A stretch of 22,170 nucleotides of DNA. Source: Acidimicrobiales bacterium (GTDB lineage Bacteria > Actinomycetota > Acidimicrobiia > Acidimicrobiales > Poriferisodaliceae). The stretch lies in contig JAHDHM010000015.1 in assembly GCA_020631315.1 (NCBI GenBank), positions 1-22,170 of the forward strand, in the 5' to 3' direction. Of the stretch, positions 1 through 7,402 are shown piece by piece; position 1 is the stretch's first letter; every line of letters starts with the position of its first letter. The notes below the pieces were generated by a model. That model saw only the letters and a program-made list of their open reading frames with translations. It was not told where the DNA came from and ran no database searches. The position numbers and the translations under genes were made by a program.

Positions 1-592
1 CGTCGAGACGCACGAGCAGATCGCCCAGCCGATGGATCGCGTTCCGACCCTTCCACGGCCGAGCCGTGTGGGCCCGGGCGCCCTCGAAGGTGACCTTCAC
101 CCGCAGCGTCCCCTGACATCCCGCCTCGATGTCGGCCGACGTCGGCTCGCCGAGGAGTGCCAGATCACACTCGAGCAGCTCCGGCCGCTCTTCGAAGAGC
201 TGACGCAACCCGTTGTGCTCCGCAGCGATCTCCTCACCGGCGTAGAACACGTACGTCGCGTCGACGGCAGGGTCTCGGACCGTGCGGGCGAGCTCGAGCA
301 TCACCGCCAAGCTGCCCTTCATGTCGCACGCGCCGAGGCCGTACAGCCGCTCCCCCACGATGCGTGGTTCGAGGTTGTCGTTCGCCGGCACGGTGTCGAG
401 GTGACCGCCGATCACGACGCGCTGAGCGCGACCCAACTCGGTCCGGGCGACGACGTTGTGGTCGACCCGCTCGACAGAGAGCCATGGCACTGCTCTCAGC
501 TCGGCCTCGACGTGGTCGGCAAGGGCGCCTTCGTCGAGGCTTTCGGAGGGAACGCCGACGAGTTCGGCGGCGAGCTGCAGCAGGTCCGTCAC
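1..592 (-). CDS. dapE: Succinyl-diaminopimelate desuccinylase (M20 metallopeptidase), 3' end cut by window edge
   Basis: Probable N-succinyl-LL-2,6-diaminopimelate desuccinylase, a cytosolic di-zinc hydrolase of the succinylase branch of DAP/lysine synthesis. 197 codons are visible; the C-terminal part lies beyond base 1. M20 landmarks in order: GGHLDTVP (metal ligand H64, D66), GLGACDMKG (bridging D90), YAGEEI (catalytic E120 and E121), LLGEPT (E149), then ARAHTARPW (H175), which begins the lid domain. Spacing and the GEPTSADIEAGCQG stretch fit the Gram-positive DapE branch. The start chosen is GTG at 592-590, giving the usual MTDLLQLAAELV N-terminus; an in-frame GTG 15 codons upstream is possible and no clear ribosome site decides between them. 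It diverges from the gene at 678. Another M20 deacylase cannot be excluded, but dapC-like and dapF genes nearby favour DapE. Confidence 0.85.
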   Translation of the reverse strand, partial: MTDLLQLAAELVGVPSESLDEGALADHVEAELRAVPWLSVERVDHNVVARTELGRAQRVVIGGHLDTVPANDNLEPRIVGERLYGLGACDMKGSLAVMLELARTVRDPAVDATYVFYAGEEIAAEHNGLRQLFEERPELLECDLALLGEPTSADIEAGCQGTLRVKVTFEGARAHTARPWKGRNAIHRLGDLLVRLD

Positions 593-653
593 GGCCGACG
601 AGCGTATCGCCCGGGCCTCTCCAGCCCGATGCCGCACCGCGTCGTCGTCGCCC

Positions 654-671
654 TACCCTTCGCTCGGTGAG
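654..671 (+). promoter_or_regulatory. Possible -10 hexamer and ribosome site for the gene at 678
   Basis: TACCCT at 654-659 fits a TANNNT -10 element. GGTGAG at 666-671 lies 6 nt before the ATG at 678 and could be a weak Shine-Dalgarno. No convincing -35 was seen. This lies in the 85-bp gap between the divergent starts of dapE (592) and the paralogue gene (678). Confidence 0.3.
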
Positions 672-677
672 CACACG

Positions 678-1870
678 ATGACCGACGTCGAAGTCCTCGA
701 TGCGGACTCCCCCGACAGTGACGACGCCACCGCCACGGTCGAACGTCGGCCGTCCTGGCTCCTCGGAGTGGGGCTGGCCGCGATCCTCGCCGCCCTCGTC
801 GGCGTCGCACTGACCAACGACGATCCGGTGTCGACCGACGACGTCGCCGTGTCGTCGTCGATCGCGCCGACCACGATCGTCACCACCACCGCTCCGGACA
901 CGGCGACGACCACCGCCCAACCGGAACCCTCGCGGGCAGCACCACCGCGACGCCCGCTGCAGCCGAACCCGTCACCACCGAGTCCGGCGACGTGACCATC
1001 GAGCTGCTGCCGATCGACATCGACGTCATCGATGCGCTGCCGGCCGGCGGCGTCGACGGTTGGCTGTTCAGCCTCGACAGTCGTCGCGTGCTCCGAACGG
1101 ATCTGACGACCGGCGAGCAAGCCAGGGTCGACGTCGTCGCGCAGGCGATCGGATCGGTCGGCGACCGTGTCGTCGCGATCGAGCCGAACACCGTCGCCGT
1201 GATCGACGTCGAGACCCTCGAGACCACCCGCTACGACGCGCCCCAGGTCATCGACTTCGTCGCGAGCGACGATCGCTTCGCCTGGATGCTCGGCGGCGAG
1301 ACGAGCTCGAATCGGCCGAACTTCGATCTCGTTCGACTCGACACCGAGACCGGCGAGGTCGAGGTGATCGCCATCGACCCGGTCGGCACGGGCTTCATGG
1401 TCGGAGGAGCCCACGACGGCACCGCCAGGGTGCACACGGCACTCGTCGGCACGTGGTGGATCTCACCGGACGGCGCCCAGCGGTCGAACGACGTCGTGCT
1501 GGCCGGCACGAACGGCGGCACCATCGAGCTGCGCTGCGGCGAACAGCCCGGCGACTGTCAGGCGCTGATCATCGACCTGCGAACCGGCGCCGAGACGCCG
1601 ATCGATGCGCCGCCCGGGTTCACCCTCCAACTCTCCCCTCGCCTCGACACCTACGTCGTCTTCGGTGAGCTGCAACGGCTCGACGGCACCGTCGAAGAGC
1701 TGCCCTTCGGCAACGGTGGAGGGTTCGGCGAAGACTGGCGCTACTCGACCGATGGTCGCTTCCTCACCAGCGCCGACGGCGCCGTGTTCGACATCGACGG
1801 CGAGTACGAGCTCTTCCGCGTCGGCCAGGCCCGCTTCGCCGACTCCAGAACGCTGCTCGTGGTTCGCTGA
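678..1870 (+). pseudogene. Membrane-anchored extracytoplasmic-domain protein, reading frame broken near 920 (paralogue of 1933-3057)
   Basis: Two overlapping frames together encode one protein like its downstream neighbour. Frame A, from ATG 678 to TGA 995, gives an acidic N-terminus, a membrane segment at about residues 33-53 (WLLGVGLAAILAALVGVAL) and a Thr-rich linker. Frame B takes over in the linker: upstream of base 992 it reads on as TTATPAAAEPVTTESGDV without a stop back to about 920, and continues to TGA 1870 with a repetitive beta-rich domain containing a Cys pair (LRCGEQPGDCQ). Joining the frames with a -1 shift near 905-935 gives about 397 residues, close to the intact paralogue's 374. 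I read this as one gene with a one-base loss, real or a sequencing error. Frame B also has a GTG at 992 overlapping the TGA (GTGA), so two coupled genes are formally possible, but the second product would lack an export signal. The function is not recognised; the C-terminal domain resembles beta-propeller-like sensor or scaffold domains. Confidence 0.6.
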
Positions 1871-1920
1871 GCCGACGACGGCTCGCCACGCCGGATCCTC
1901 CGGCCGAGGACGACACGCCG

Positions 1921-1926
1921 TAGCGT
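1921..1926 (+). promoter_or_regulatory. Candidate -10 element (TAGCGT) of a leaderless transcript
   Basis: TAGCGT ends 6 nt before the GTG start at 1933. This is the distance expected when transcription starts at or next to the start codon, and no Shine-Dalgarno is present. The -35 region is not convincing. It implies the second paralogue has its own promoter inside the 62-bp gap. Confidence 0.4.
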
Positions 1927-1932
1927 GCTCGT

Positions 1933-3057
1933 GTGATCGAGCTCGAGTCGGAGTCGACCCAGGAAGCGGTCGTCTCGAACAGCAGCGCTGGACGGTGGCT
2001 GGGTGTCGCCGCCGGCGCGGCGCTCACTGCACTCGTCGCGATCGGCCTCGTCACCGGAGGCGGCGACGACCAGCCCGACGCGGCGACCACGCTCCCGCCC
2101 ACCTCGGTCGCTTCCACGACGACCACCACGTCTCCCGCCGAGAATCCCGACCGACCTGTGGCTGCGCCTGCCACGACCACCGAGCCGCCCGCTCGGCCGA
2201 CAGCAGGTCGCGTCCCACCGATCGACGCCACGGTCATCGCGCTCGACCAGTTCGACGACCTCGTCCTGATCGACGTCGAGTCCGACGAGGTCACGAACCT
2301 CGACCTGTTCACCGAGCTCGGCGTCGTGACCGACATCGCTCCCTACGGCGACGGCTTCGTGATCGTCGATCAGGACGGCGTGCTCCTGCTCCGGTCCGAC
2401 TTCGCACCACTTGCGAACCCGCTCGGGCGCCCCATCGCCTGGGACGAGTCCACGATCTGGGCGACGAGCATTCGGGACACGCAGACCGAACCCGAGCTGT
2501 TCGTGCATCAGGCCGGCGAACCTTCGATTGCGGTGCCGGGACCGAACTTCGCCGTCACCACCGCCGGCATCGACAGCGGCACCCTGCTGCTCGACTCGCC
2601 CACCGGCGTGGTGGCGCTCGGACCCGACGGGCAGGTCGGTGACTCCGACATCCTCGTCCATCTGCGGCGCGGCCCCGTACGCCTGGTCACCGCCTGCGAC
2701 GGCTTGAGCTGTCGACTCGAACTGCGCCACGACGACGGCCACACCGTCGACCTCCCCGATGACAGCGACGTCGACGAGATCGCTGTGTCCTGGGACGGAC
2801 GTCTCGTGGCCGGCGGACCACCGCGCGACGGCTGGATCCTCAACACCACGACCGGTGTGGTGGGTTCACTGATCCGACCGGACGGCGAGCTGTCCTTCGC
2901 GGTCGGCGCCGATCTGCTCGTCGTCGCGCAGGGGCGACTCGTGCGGCTGCTCGACACGACCGGGCTGCCCGAGGGTTCGATCGGCCTCGCCTGGCAGGTG
3001 ACCCTGCCGACGAACACCCGGACCGGGGTACTCCTCGTCGTCGGTGAGGACGGCTGA
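1933..3057 (+). CDS. Single-pass membrane protein with large exported domain, function unknown
   Basis: 374 residues. The short acidic cytoplasmic N-terminus (1-20) is followed by a membrane segment at about 21-41 (WLGVAAGAALTALVAIGLV), a Thr/Pro-rich linker (about 50-92) and a 280-residue beta-rich domain. That domain has repeated short units of the type 'D-hydrophobic-x-G-hydrophobic' and a Cys pair (ACDGLSCRLEL) that could form a disulphide outside the membrane. The architecture matches the broken gene just upstream, so the two are tandem paralogues. GTG at 1933 is chosen because a -10-like hexamer sits 6 nt upstream. I cannot name the family; the domain could be an irregular beta-propeller. 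No catalytic motif was seen. It ends 8 bp from the convergent dapC-like gene. Confidence 0.8.
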   Translation: MIELESESTQEAVVSNSSAGRWLGVAAGAALTALVAIGLVTGGGDDQPDAATTLPPTSVASTTTTTSPAENPDRPVAAPATTTEPPARPTAGRVPPIDATVIALDQFDDLVLIDVESDEVTNLDLFTELGVVTDIAPYGDGFVIVDQDGVLLLRSDFAPLANPLGRPIAWDESTIWATSIRDTQTEPELFVHQAGEPSIAVPGPNFAVTTAGIDSGTLLLDSPTGVVALGPDGQVGDSDILVHLRRGPVRLVTACDGLSCRLELRHDDGHTVDLPDDSDVDEIAVSWDGRLVAGGPPRDGWILNTTTGVVGSLIRPDGELSFAVGADLLVVAQGRLVRLLDTTGLPEGSIGLAWQVTLPTNTRTGVLLVVGEDG

Positions 3058-3065
3058 CGCCGCGC

Positions 3066-4181
3066 TCAGCGACGCAACCGGGCTGCTGCTCGTTCGATGG
3101 CGTCGTCGTCGCGCACGACGGCGAGACGGACACGGTCCGCTGCCACCTCGCCGTAGAACTCGCCGGGGCTGCTGATCACGCCGCCGACACGAGCCAGTTC
3201 TTCTGCGAACGCCCACGCGTCGCCGCCCGGCGCGGCCGCCCACAGGTAGAACCCGCCGCCGGGCATCTCGACGTCGACGCCGCGCGACTGGAGCGCCTCG
3301 CAGAGGATCGACATGCGCCGGTGGTACCGGTCACGCTGCACGGCGACGTGCTCGTCGTCGTCGAGCGCGGCTGCCCCTGCGGCCTGGGCCGGGCCCGGGA
3401 CCATGAAGCCACCGTGCTTGCGCAGCTCGGACAGGTAGTGCACCAGCTCCGGGTCACCCGCGTAGAAACCGACACGCAGGCCCGCGAGGTTCGACCGCTT
3501 CGACAGTGAGTGCACGGCCAGCACTCCGTCGAGACCGTGCTGCAGGATCGACTGCGCCGGACCGTCCCAGGTGAACTCCACGTAGCACTCGTCGCTCACG
3601 ACGATCACGTCGTTGGCGCGACCCCATTCGGCTGCGGCGGCGAGGTCGTCGAGACCACCTGCGGGGTTACCGGGCGTGTTGACCCACAACATCAGCGCGC
3701 GAGCCGCGTCCGCGGGATCGATCTGCGACAGGTCGATGCGCCACTGGTCGTCGACGGGCACCGGAACCGCTCGACATCCGGCGAACACGGCGCCCATCTC
3801 ATAGCTCGGGTAGGACACGGCCGGATACAGCACGGTGTCACGATCGGGGTACCGCATACGAAGGTACGACGGCGTGCCGGCCACGAACTCCTTGGTGCCG
3901 ACCGCAGCAGCGACCTGACCGGCCTCGACGGTCACGCCGACCCGGCGATCGAACCAACGGACGATCGCGTCACGAAGCGCAGCGGTTCCGATCGAGGGTG
4001 GGTACCCGCGTTCGGTGTCCGACGTCGCCAGCGCGTCGAGCACGACCTGGGGAGGCGGATCACACGGCGTGCCGATCGACAGGTCGATGACGCCGCCGTC
4101 GTGTTCGGCGGCGATCGGCTTCAGGCCGTTCAGCCGGTCGTAGGGGTACGGCGGCGGCACATACGGTTCGGTTCGGGTCAT
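3066..4181 (-). CDS. dapC: PLP-dependent aminotransferase, probable N-succinyldiaminopimelate aminotransferase (DapC type)
   Basis: 371-residue class I/II (fold type I) aminotransferase. It probably transfers an amino group from glutamate to N-succinyl-2-amino-6-ketopimelate, the step before DapE. The N-terminus (PPYPYDRLNGLKPIAAEHDGG) and the SIGTPCDPPP stretch are typical of actinobacterial DapC. PLP-site residues: N168 and N172 in WVNTPGNPAGG, D197 in VVSDECY, Schiff-base K228 in HSLSKRSNLAG and R235 in GLRVGFY. The start is ATG 4181, whose A is the last base of the hflX stop (TGATG). A GAGGAGG ribosome site at 4192-4198 lies in the last codons of hflX, so translation is coupled to hflX. 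Pathway neighbours dapF (same operon) and dapE (592) support the assignment; substrate specificity is still inferred. Confidence 0.82.
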   Translation of the reverse strand: MTRTEPYVPPPYPYDRLNGLKPIAAEHDGGVIDLSIGTPCDPPPQVVLDALATSDTERGYPPSIGTAALRDAIVRWFDRRVGVTVEAGQVAAAVGTKEFVAGTPSYLRMRYPDRDTVLYPAVSYPSYEMGAVFAGCRAVPVPVDDQWRIDLSQIDPADAARALMLWVNTPGNPAGGLDDLAAAAEWGRANDVIVVSDECYVEFTWDGPAQSILQHGLDGVLAVHSLSKRSNLAGLRVGFYAGDPELVHYLSELRKHGGFMVPGPAQAAGAAALDDDEHVAVQRDRYHRRMSILCEALQSRGVDVEMPGGGFYLWAAAPGGDAWAFAEELARVGGVISSPGEFYGEVAADRVRLAVVRDDDAIERAAARLRR

Positions 4182-5581
4182 CAGTCCTCGTCCTCCTCGC
4201 CCCACGGCACGTCGCCGCCGACCACGAACTCGGCGAGCAGACGGGCAGAGACCTCGTCGAGCCGGGCACGGACACGAGTGCCGTCACCCTCGTGCGACTC
4301 CACCAGCACCTCACCCTCGCGGTGCACCATCGCAGCGATGTCACCCCGCTCGTACGGGATGAACAGCTCCAGGATCGTCGACAACGAACGGATGCGGTCG
4401 CCGATGACGTTGAGCAGATCCTCGACACCCTGGCCGCTGTGCGCCGAGACCGAGAGCGAACCCTCATGGCGGCGCAGCAGCGCGTCGAGATCGTTCGGAT
4501 CCTCGATGGCATCGGTCTTGTTGAACACGATCAGCTCGGGCACCTCACCCGCGCCGATCTCCTGCAGCACGTGCCGCACCGCAGCGATCTGGACCTCGGG
4601 CTCCTTCGAGGAGCCGTCGACGAGGTGGACGAGCAGATCGGCCTCCGCCACCTCCTCGAGCGTCGACTTGAACGACTCGACGAGCGAGGTGGGCAGCTTC
4701 TGGATGAAGCCCACGGTGTCGCTGAGCAGCACGGTCTCGCCGCCCGGCAGCTGCAGCTTGCGGGTCGTCGCATCCAGGGTGGCGAACAGACGGTCCTCGA
4801 CCAGCACACCAGCGCCGGTCAGGCGGTTCAGCAGCGTCGACTTGCCGGCGTTCGTGTACCCGACGATGGCGACGGTGTGGAACCGGGACCGACGTCGTGA
4901 CTTTCGTTGGGTCAGGCGAGTACGACGGAGCGACTCGAGATCCCGTTCGAGCTTCTGGAGCCGACGTTGGATTCGTCGGCGATCGACCTCGAGCTGGGTC
5001 TCGCCCGGGCCACGAGTACCGATGCCGCCACCCTGCTGCGAGAGCGCGTTGCCACGACCACGCAGACGCGGCAGTCGGTACTTGAGCTGAGCGAGTTCGA
5101 CCTGGGCCTTGCCCTCGAGGGTCGTCGCGTTCTGGGCGAAGATGTCGAGGATCACCGCGGTGCGGTCGAGCGCGGTGCGCTTCAGGATCTTCTCGAGGTT
5201 CGCCTGCTGACCCGGAGTGAGCTCGTCGTCGAAGACGACGGTGTCGGCGTCGACGCTCTCGGAGATCTCGTGGATCTCCTGCGCCTTTCCCTTCCCGACG
5301 TAGGTCGCCGGGTCAGGGGCATCGCGCCGCTGGACGATGCGCTCGACGGCGTCGGCGCCCGCGGTGTCGACGAGCCGTTCGAGCTCGTCGAGGTGCAGGC
5401 GCAGATCCTCTTCGTCACGGCCGGGCAGCTGCATGCCGACCAGGACGATCTGCTCGCGGAAGGTCCGGTCGATGAGACCCGAGGACTCACCGCCGAACTC
5501 GCCGAACGCGCCGCGGTGTGTCTCGTCGGTTGAGGGGCTCGGGACCTCGAGGTCGTCGGGTGGAAAGTCGAGATCGCTCAT
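4181..5581 (-). CDS. hflX: GTPase HflX
   Basis: 466-residue TRAFAC-class GTPase of the Obg-HflX group, which binds 50S/70S ribosomes and helps split or rescue stalled ones. The HflX N-terminal domain occupies about 40-200, with YVGKGKAQEI near 94, FDDELTPGQQANLE near 117 and the family signature GGGIGTRGPGETQLEVDRR at 184-202. A basic coiled segment (203-233) leads to the G domain: G1 GYTNAGKS at 241-248, G3 DTVGF at 288-292, G4 NKTD at 354-357 and G5 SAHSGQG at 379-385. The C-terminal domain ends in an acidic EEDED tail that doubles as the dapC ribosome-binding region. ATG 5581 overlaps the dapF stop by 4 nt (ATGA), so the two are coupled. The order dapF-hflX is common in actinobacteria; lexA, often next to hflX there, is absent from this window. 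Confidence 0.96.
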   Translation of the reverse strand: MSDLDFPPDDLEVPSPSTDETHRGAFGEFGGESSGLIDRTFREQIVLVGMQLPGRDEEDLRLHLDELERLVDTAGADAVERIVQRRDAPDPATYVGKGKAQEIHEISESVDADTVVFDDELTPGQQANLEKILKRTALDRTAVILDIFAQNATTLEGKAQVELAQLKYRLPRLRGRGNALSQQGGGIGTRGPGETQLEVDRRRIQRRLQKLERDLESLRRTRLTQRKSRRRSRFHTVAIVGYTNAGKSTLLNRLTGAGVLVEDRLFATLDATTRKLQLPGGETVLLSDTVGFIQKLPTSLVESFKSTLEEVAEADLLVHLVDGSSKEPEVQIAAVRHVLQEIGAGEVPELIVFNKTDAIEDPNDLDALLRRHEGSLSVSAHSGQGVEDLLNVIGDRIRSLSTILELFIPYERGDIAAMVHREGEVLVESHEGDGTRVRARLDEVSARLLAEFVVGGDVPWGEEDED

Positions 5582-6384
5582 CGCACCAACCAGTCGGGGT
5601 CGAGGGTGATCGCCCCGATGTACGCGGCCGGGCCCGCGAGCGTCACCGTGTCGCCGAGCGTGACCTCGACGGAGCCGCCGGGCATGTCGACACCCACGTG
5701 CGGTCCGACGACGCCCCATCCTTGGGCGGCCGTGGCGGCGGCGCAGGCGCCGGTGCCACATGCCTGTGTGACACCGGCGCCACGCTCCCAGATCGTCATC
5801 GTCAGTCGGTCGTTCGCCGCAGGCGTGACCCAGTGGACGTTCGCGCCGTGGGCGAACTGAGCCTCGTAGCCGGGACCGTGGACGGCGGGGTCGACGTCGC
5901 GGGCGTCAGCCACCTGTAGCACCAGGTGCGGGTTGCCGATGTCGATCGTCGCCGCTCGGAGGTGTTCGGTCGTGTGGTCGAGGCTCGACGGATCCGTGTC
6001 GCCGGGCGATGTCGGGCCCATGTCGACGGCGACCCACGACTCACCGGGCCGATCCCCGACTCGGTAGCTGACACGGCGCACGCCGCCACCGGTGGCGACA
6101 TCGAACTCCGCGCCGGGCGCCACGTCGGCGACCACGGCCGCCTGCACCAGACATCGCATGCCGTTCCCGCTCATCTCGGCGGTGCTGCCGTCGCTGTTGC
6201 GCAGCTCCATGGTCAGCGCGGCGCCGTCGGTGCCCGCTGCGACGCGGATCAGACCGTCCGCACCGACGCCTCGGTGCCGGTCGCACAACGCGACCGCGAG
6301 TTCGGAGGTGTTCGGACGTTCGCCGTCGAGATCCACGTACACGAGGAAGTCGTTGGCGAGGCCGTGATGTTTGGTCAGTCGCAT
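5578..6384 (-). CDS. dapF: Diaminopimelate epimerase
   Basis: 268-residue cofactor-independent racemase that interconverts LL- and meso-diaminopimelate, supplying meso-DAP for peptidoglycan and lysine. It has the two-Cys catalytic arrangement: C78 in EMSGNGMRCLVQ and C209 in TQACGTGACAA. Substrate-contact motifs include LANDFLVYVD near 9-18, RHRGVGADGLI near 37-47, LRNSDGS near 61-67 and IGNPHLVLQV near 149-158. ATG 6384 is chosen because MRLTKHHGLANDF is the usual N-terminus and a good AGGGGAA ribosome site lies at 6389-6395. The gene is 64 bp after miaA and overlaps hflX by 4 nt. Length is normal and both catalytic cysteines are intact. Confidence 0.96.
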   Translation of the reverse strand: MRLTKHHGLANDFLVYVDLDGERPNTSELAVALCDRHRGVGADGLIRVAAGTDGAALTMELRNSDGSTAEMSGNGMRCLVQAAVVADVAPGAEFDVATGGGVRRVSYRVGDRPGESWVAVDMGPTSPGDTDPSSLDHTTEHLRAATIDIGNPHLVLQVADARDVDPAVHGPGYEAQFAHGANVHWVTPAANDRLTMTIWERGAGVTQACGTGACAAATAAQGWGVVGPHVGVDMPGGSVEVTLGDTVTLAGPAAYIGAITLDPDWLVR

Positions 6385-6388
6385 GTTG

Positions 6389-6395
6389 TTCCCCT
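6389..6395 (-). promoter_or_regulatory. Ribosome-binding site of dapF
   Basis: AGGGGAA on the minus strand ends 4 nt before the ATG at 6384 (the AGGGG core is 6 nt away). It fixes the dapF start against the much longer upstream-open frame. Confidence 0.6.
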
Positions 6396-6448
6396 GCACG
6401 AGGGACCATTCTCCCAGCACTGAGCGGCGATGCGCTCGCAGATTCCGT

Positions 6449-7393
6449 TCACGACGATGCGTCCTGCGCCGCGGCGTCGATGTGGGCCTCGATCTGTTCG
6501 ACGAGCTCCGACGGCTCGCCTGAGTGTTCGAACCACGTGATGCGTGGATCACGGCGGAACCATCGTTGCTGTCGGCGGGCGAAGCGACGGGTGCGCTGCT
6601 CGGCGAGGGCGACAGCGTCGTCGAGTGAGAGTTCGCCTGCAAGGTGCAACGCGAGTTCCTTGTACCCGAGTGCCTGGGCCGCAGTGCGGGACCACGACGG
6701 GTCAGCACTGAGGAGCGCCCTGACCTCGTCGAGGAACCCCTGCTCGAGTTGCGCTGCGTAGCGGCGATGGATGCGCTCATCCAGCAGCGGCCGCGCCACG
6801 TCGACGCCGACGTGGATGACGCTCGAGGGCGGGTACTCCTCCATCCCGGGCCCGAACGAGCTGAACGGCCGGCCGGATCCGAGTGTCACCTCGAGCGCAC
6901 GGACCACGCGACGACGATTCGTCGGCTCCATCCGTGACGCTGCGAGCGGATCGAGCAGAGCGAGTCGGGCGTGGAGCGCCTCGGTGTCGGGCTCGTCCTC
7001 GAGCTCGGCTTCCACCTCGGGGAACTTCGGCGGTGGAGTGAGGCGATCGACCACCGCCCGCAGGTACAGACCGGTGCCACCGACGAGGACGGCGCGACCG
7101 CCGCGGGCATCGATCTCGGCGATCGCATCGTCGTGGTGGCGAGTGAAGTCGACCAGGTGCATCGACTCGTGCGGGTCGATGAGATCGATCAGGTGGTGCC
7201 GCACCGCGGCTTGCTCGGCCTGCGTCGGTTTCGCCGTGCCGACGTCCATCCCCCGATAGACCTGCATCGAGTCGACAGAGAGCAACTCGACCGTCGGATC
7301 CCGCTCGGCGAGTGCCATCGCCACGGCGGACTTGCCGGCGGCCGTGGGGCCGACGATCGCGACCGTTGGTCGCGTCGGATCAGGGTGCGGCAA
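6449..7393 (-). CDS. miaA: tRNA dimethylallyltransferase
   Basis: 314 residues. Transfers dimethylallyl from DMAPP to N6 of A37 in tRNAs reading UNN codons; the product is the substrate of MiaB, encoded just upstream in the same operon. Motifs: P-loop GPTAAGKS at 15-22; SVDSMQVYRGMDVGTAKPT near 39-57, including the catalytic Asp of DSMQ; LVGGTGLYLRAV near 103-114; NRRRVVRALEV near 168-178; and the C-terminal RRFARRQQRWFRRD signature near 279-292. The start is a TTG at 7393, 9 nt after the miaB stop. It leaves ten residues before the P-loop strand, as usual, and I see no alternative start between it and the P-loop. The ribosome site is weak (GAGGC nearby), consistent with coupling to miaB. Confidence 0.95.
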   Translation of the reverse strand: MPHPDPTRPTVAIVGPTAAGKSAVAMALAERDPTVELLSVDSMQVYRGMDVGTAKPTQAEQAAVRHHLIDLIDPHESMHLVDFTRHHDDAIAEIDARGGRAVLVGGTGLYLRAVVDRLTPPPKFPEVEAELEDEPDTEALHARLALLDPLAASRMEPTNRRRVVRALEVTLGSGRPFSSFGPGMEEYPPSSVIHVGVDVARPLLDERIHRRYAAQLEQGFLDEVRALLSADPSWSRTAAQALGYKELALHLAGELSLDDAVALAEQRTRRFARRQQRWFRRDPRITWFEHSGEPSELVEQIEAHIDAAAQDASS

Positions 7394-7402
7394 CTCGGGG
7401 CC

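Noticed and set aside
653..1435. 260-residue minus-strand open frame over the broken paralogue
   Set aside because: Antisense of the Asp/Val-rich plus-strand protein; no start signal or family match. The plus-strand frames resemble the intact paralogue.
3510..5090. 526-residue plus-strand open frame across dapC and hflX
   Set aside because: Shadow of two well-recognised genes; it has no motif of its own and shows only Ser/Arg-rich low complexity.
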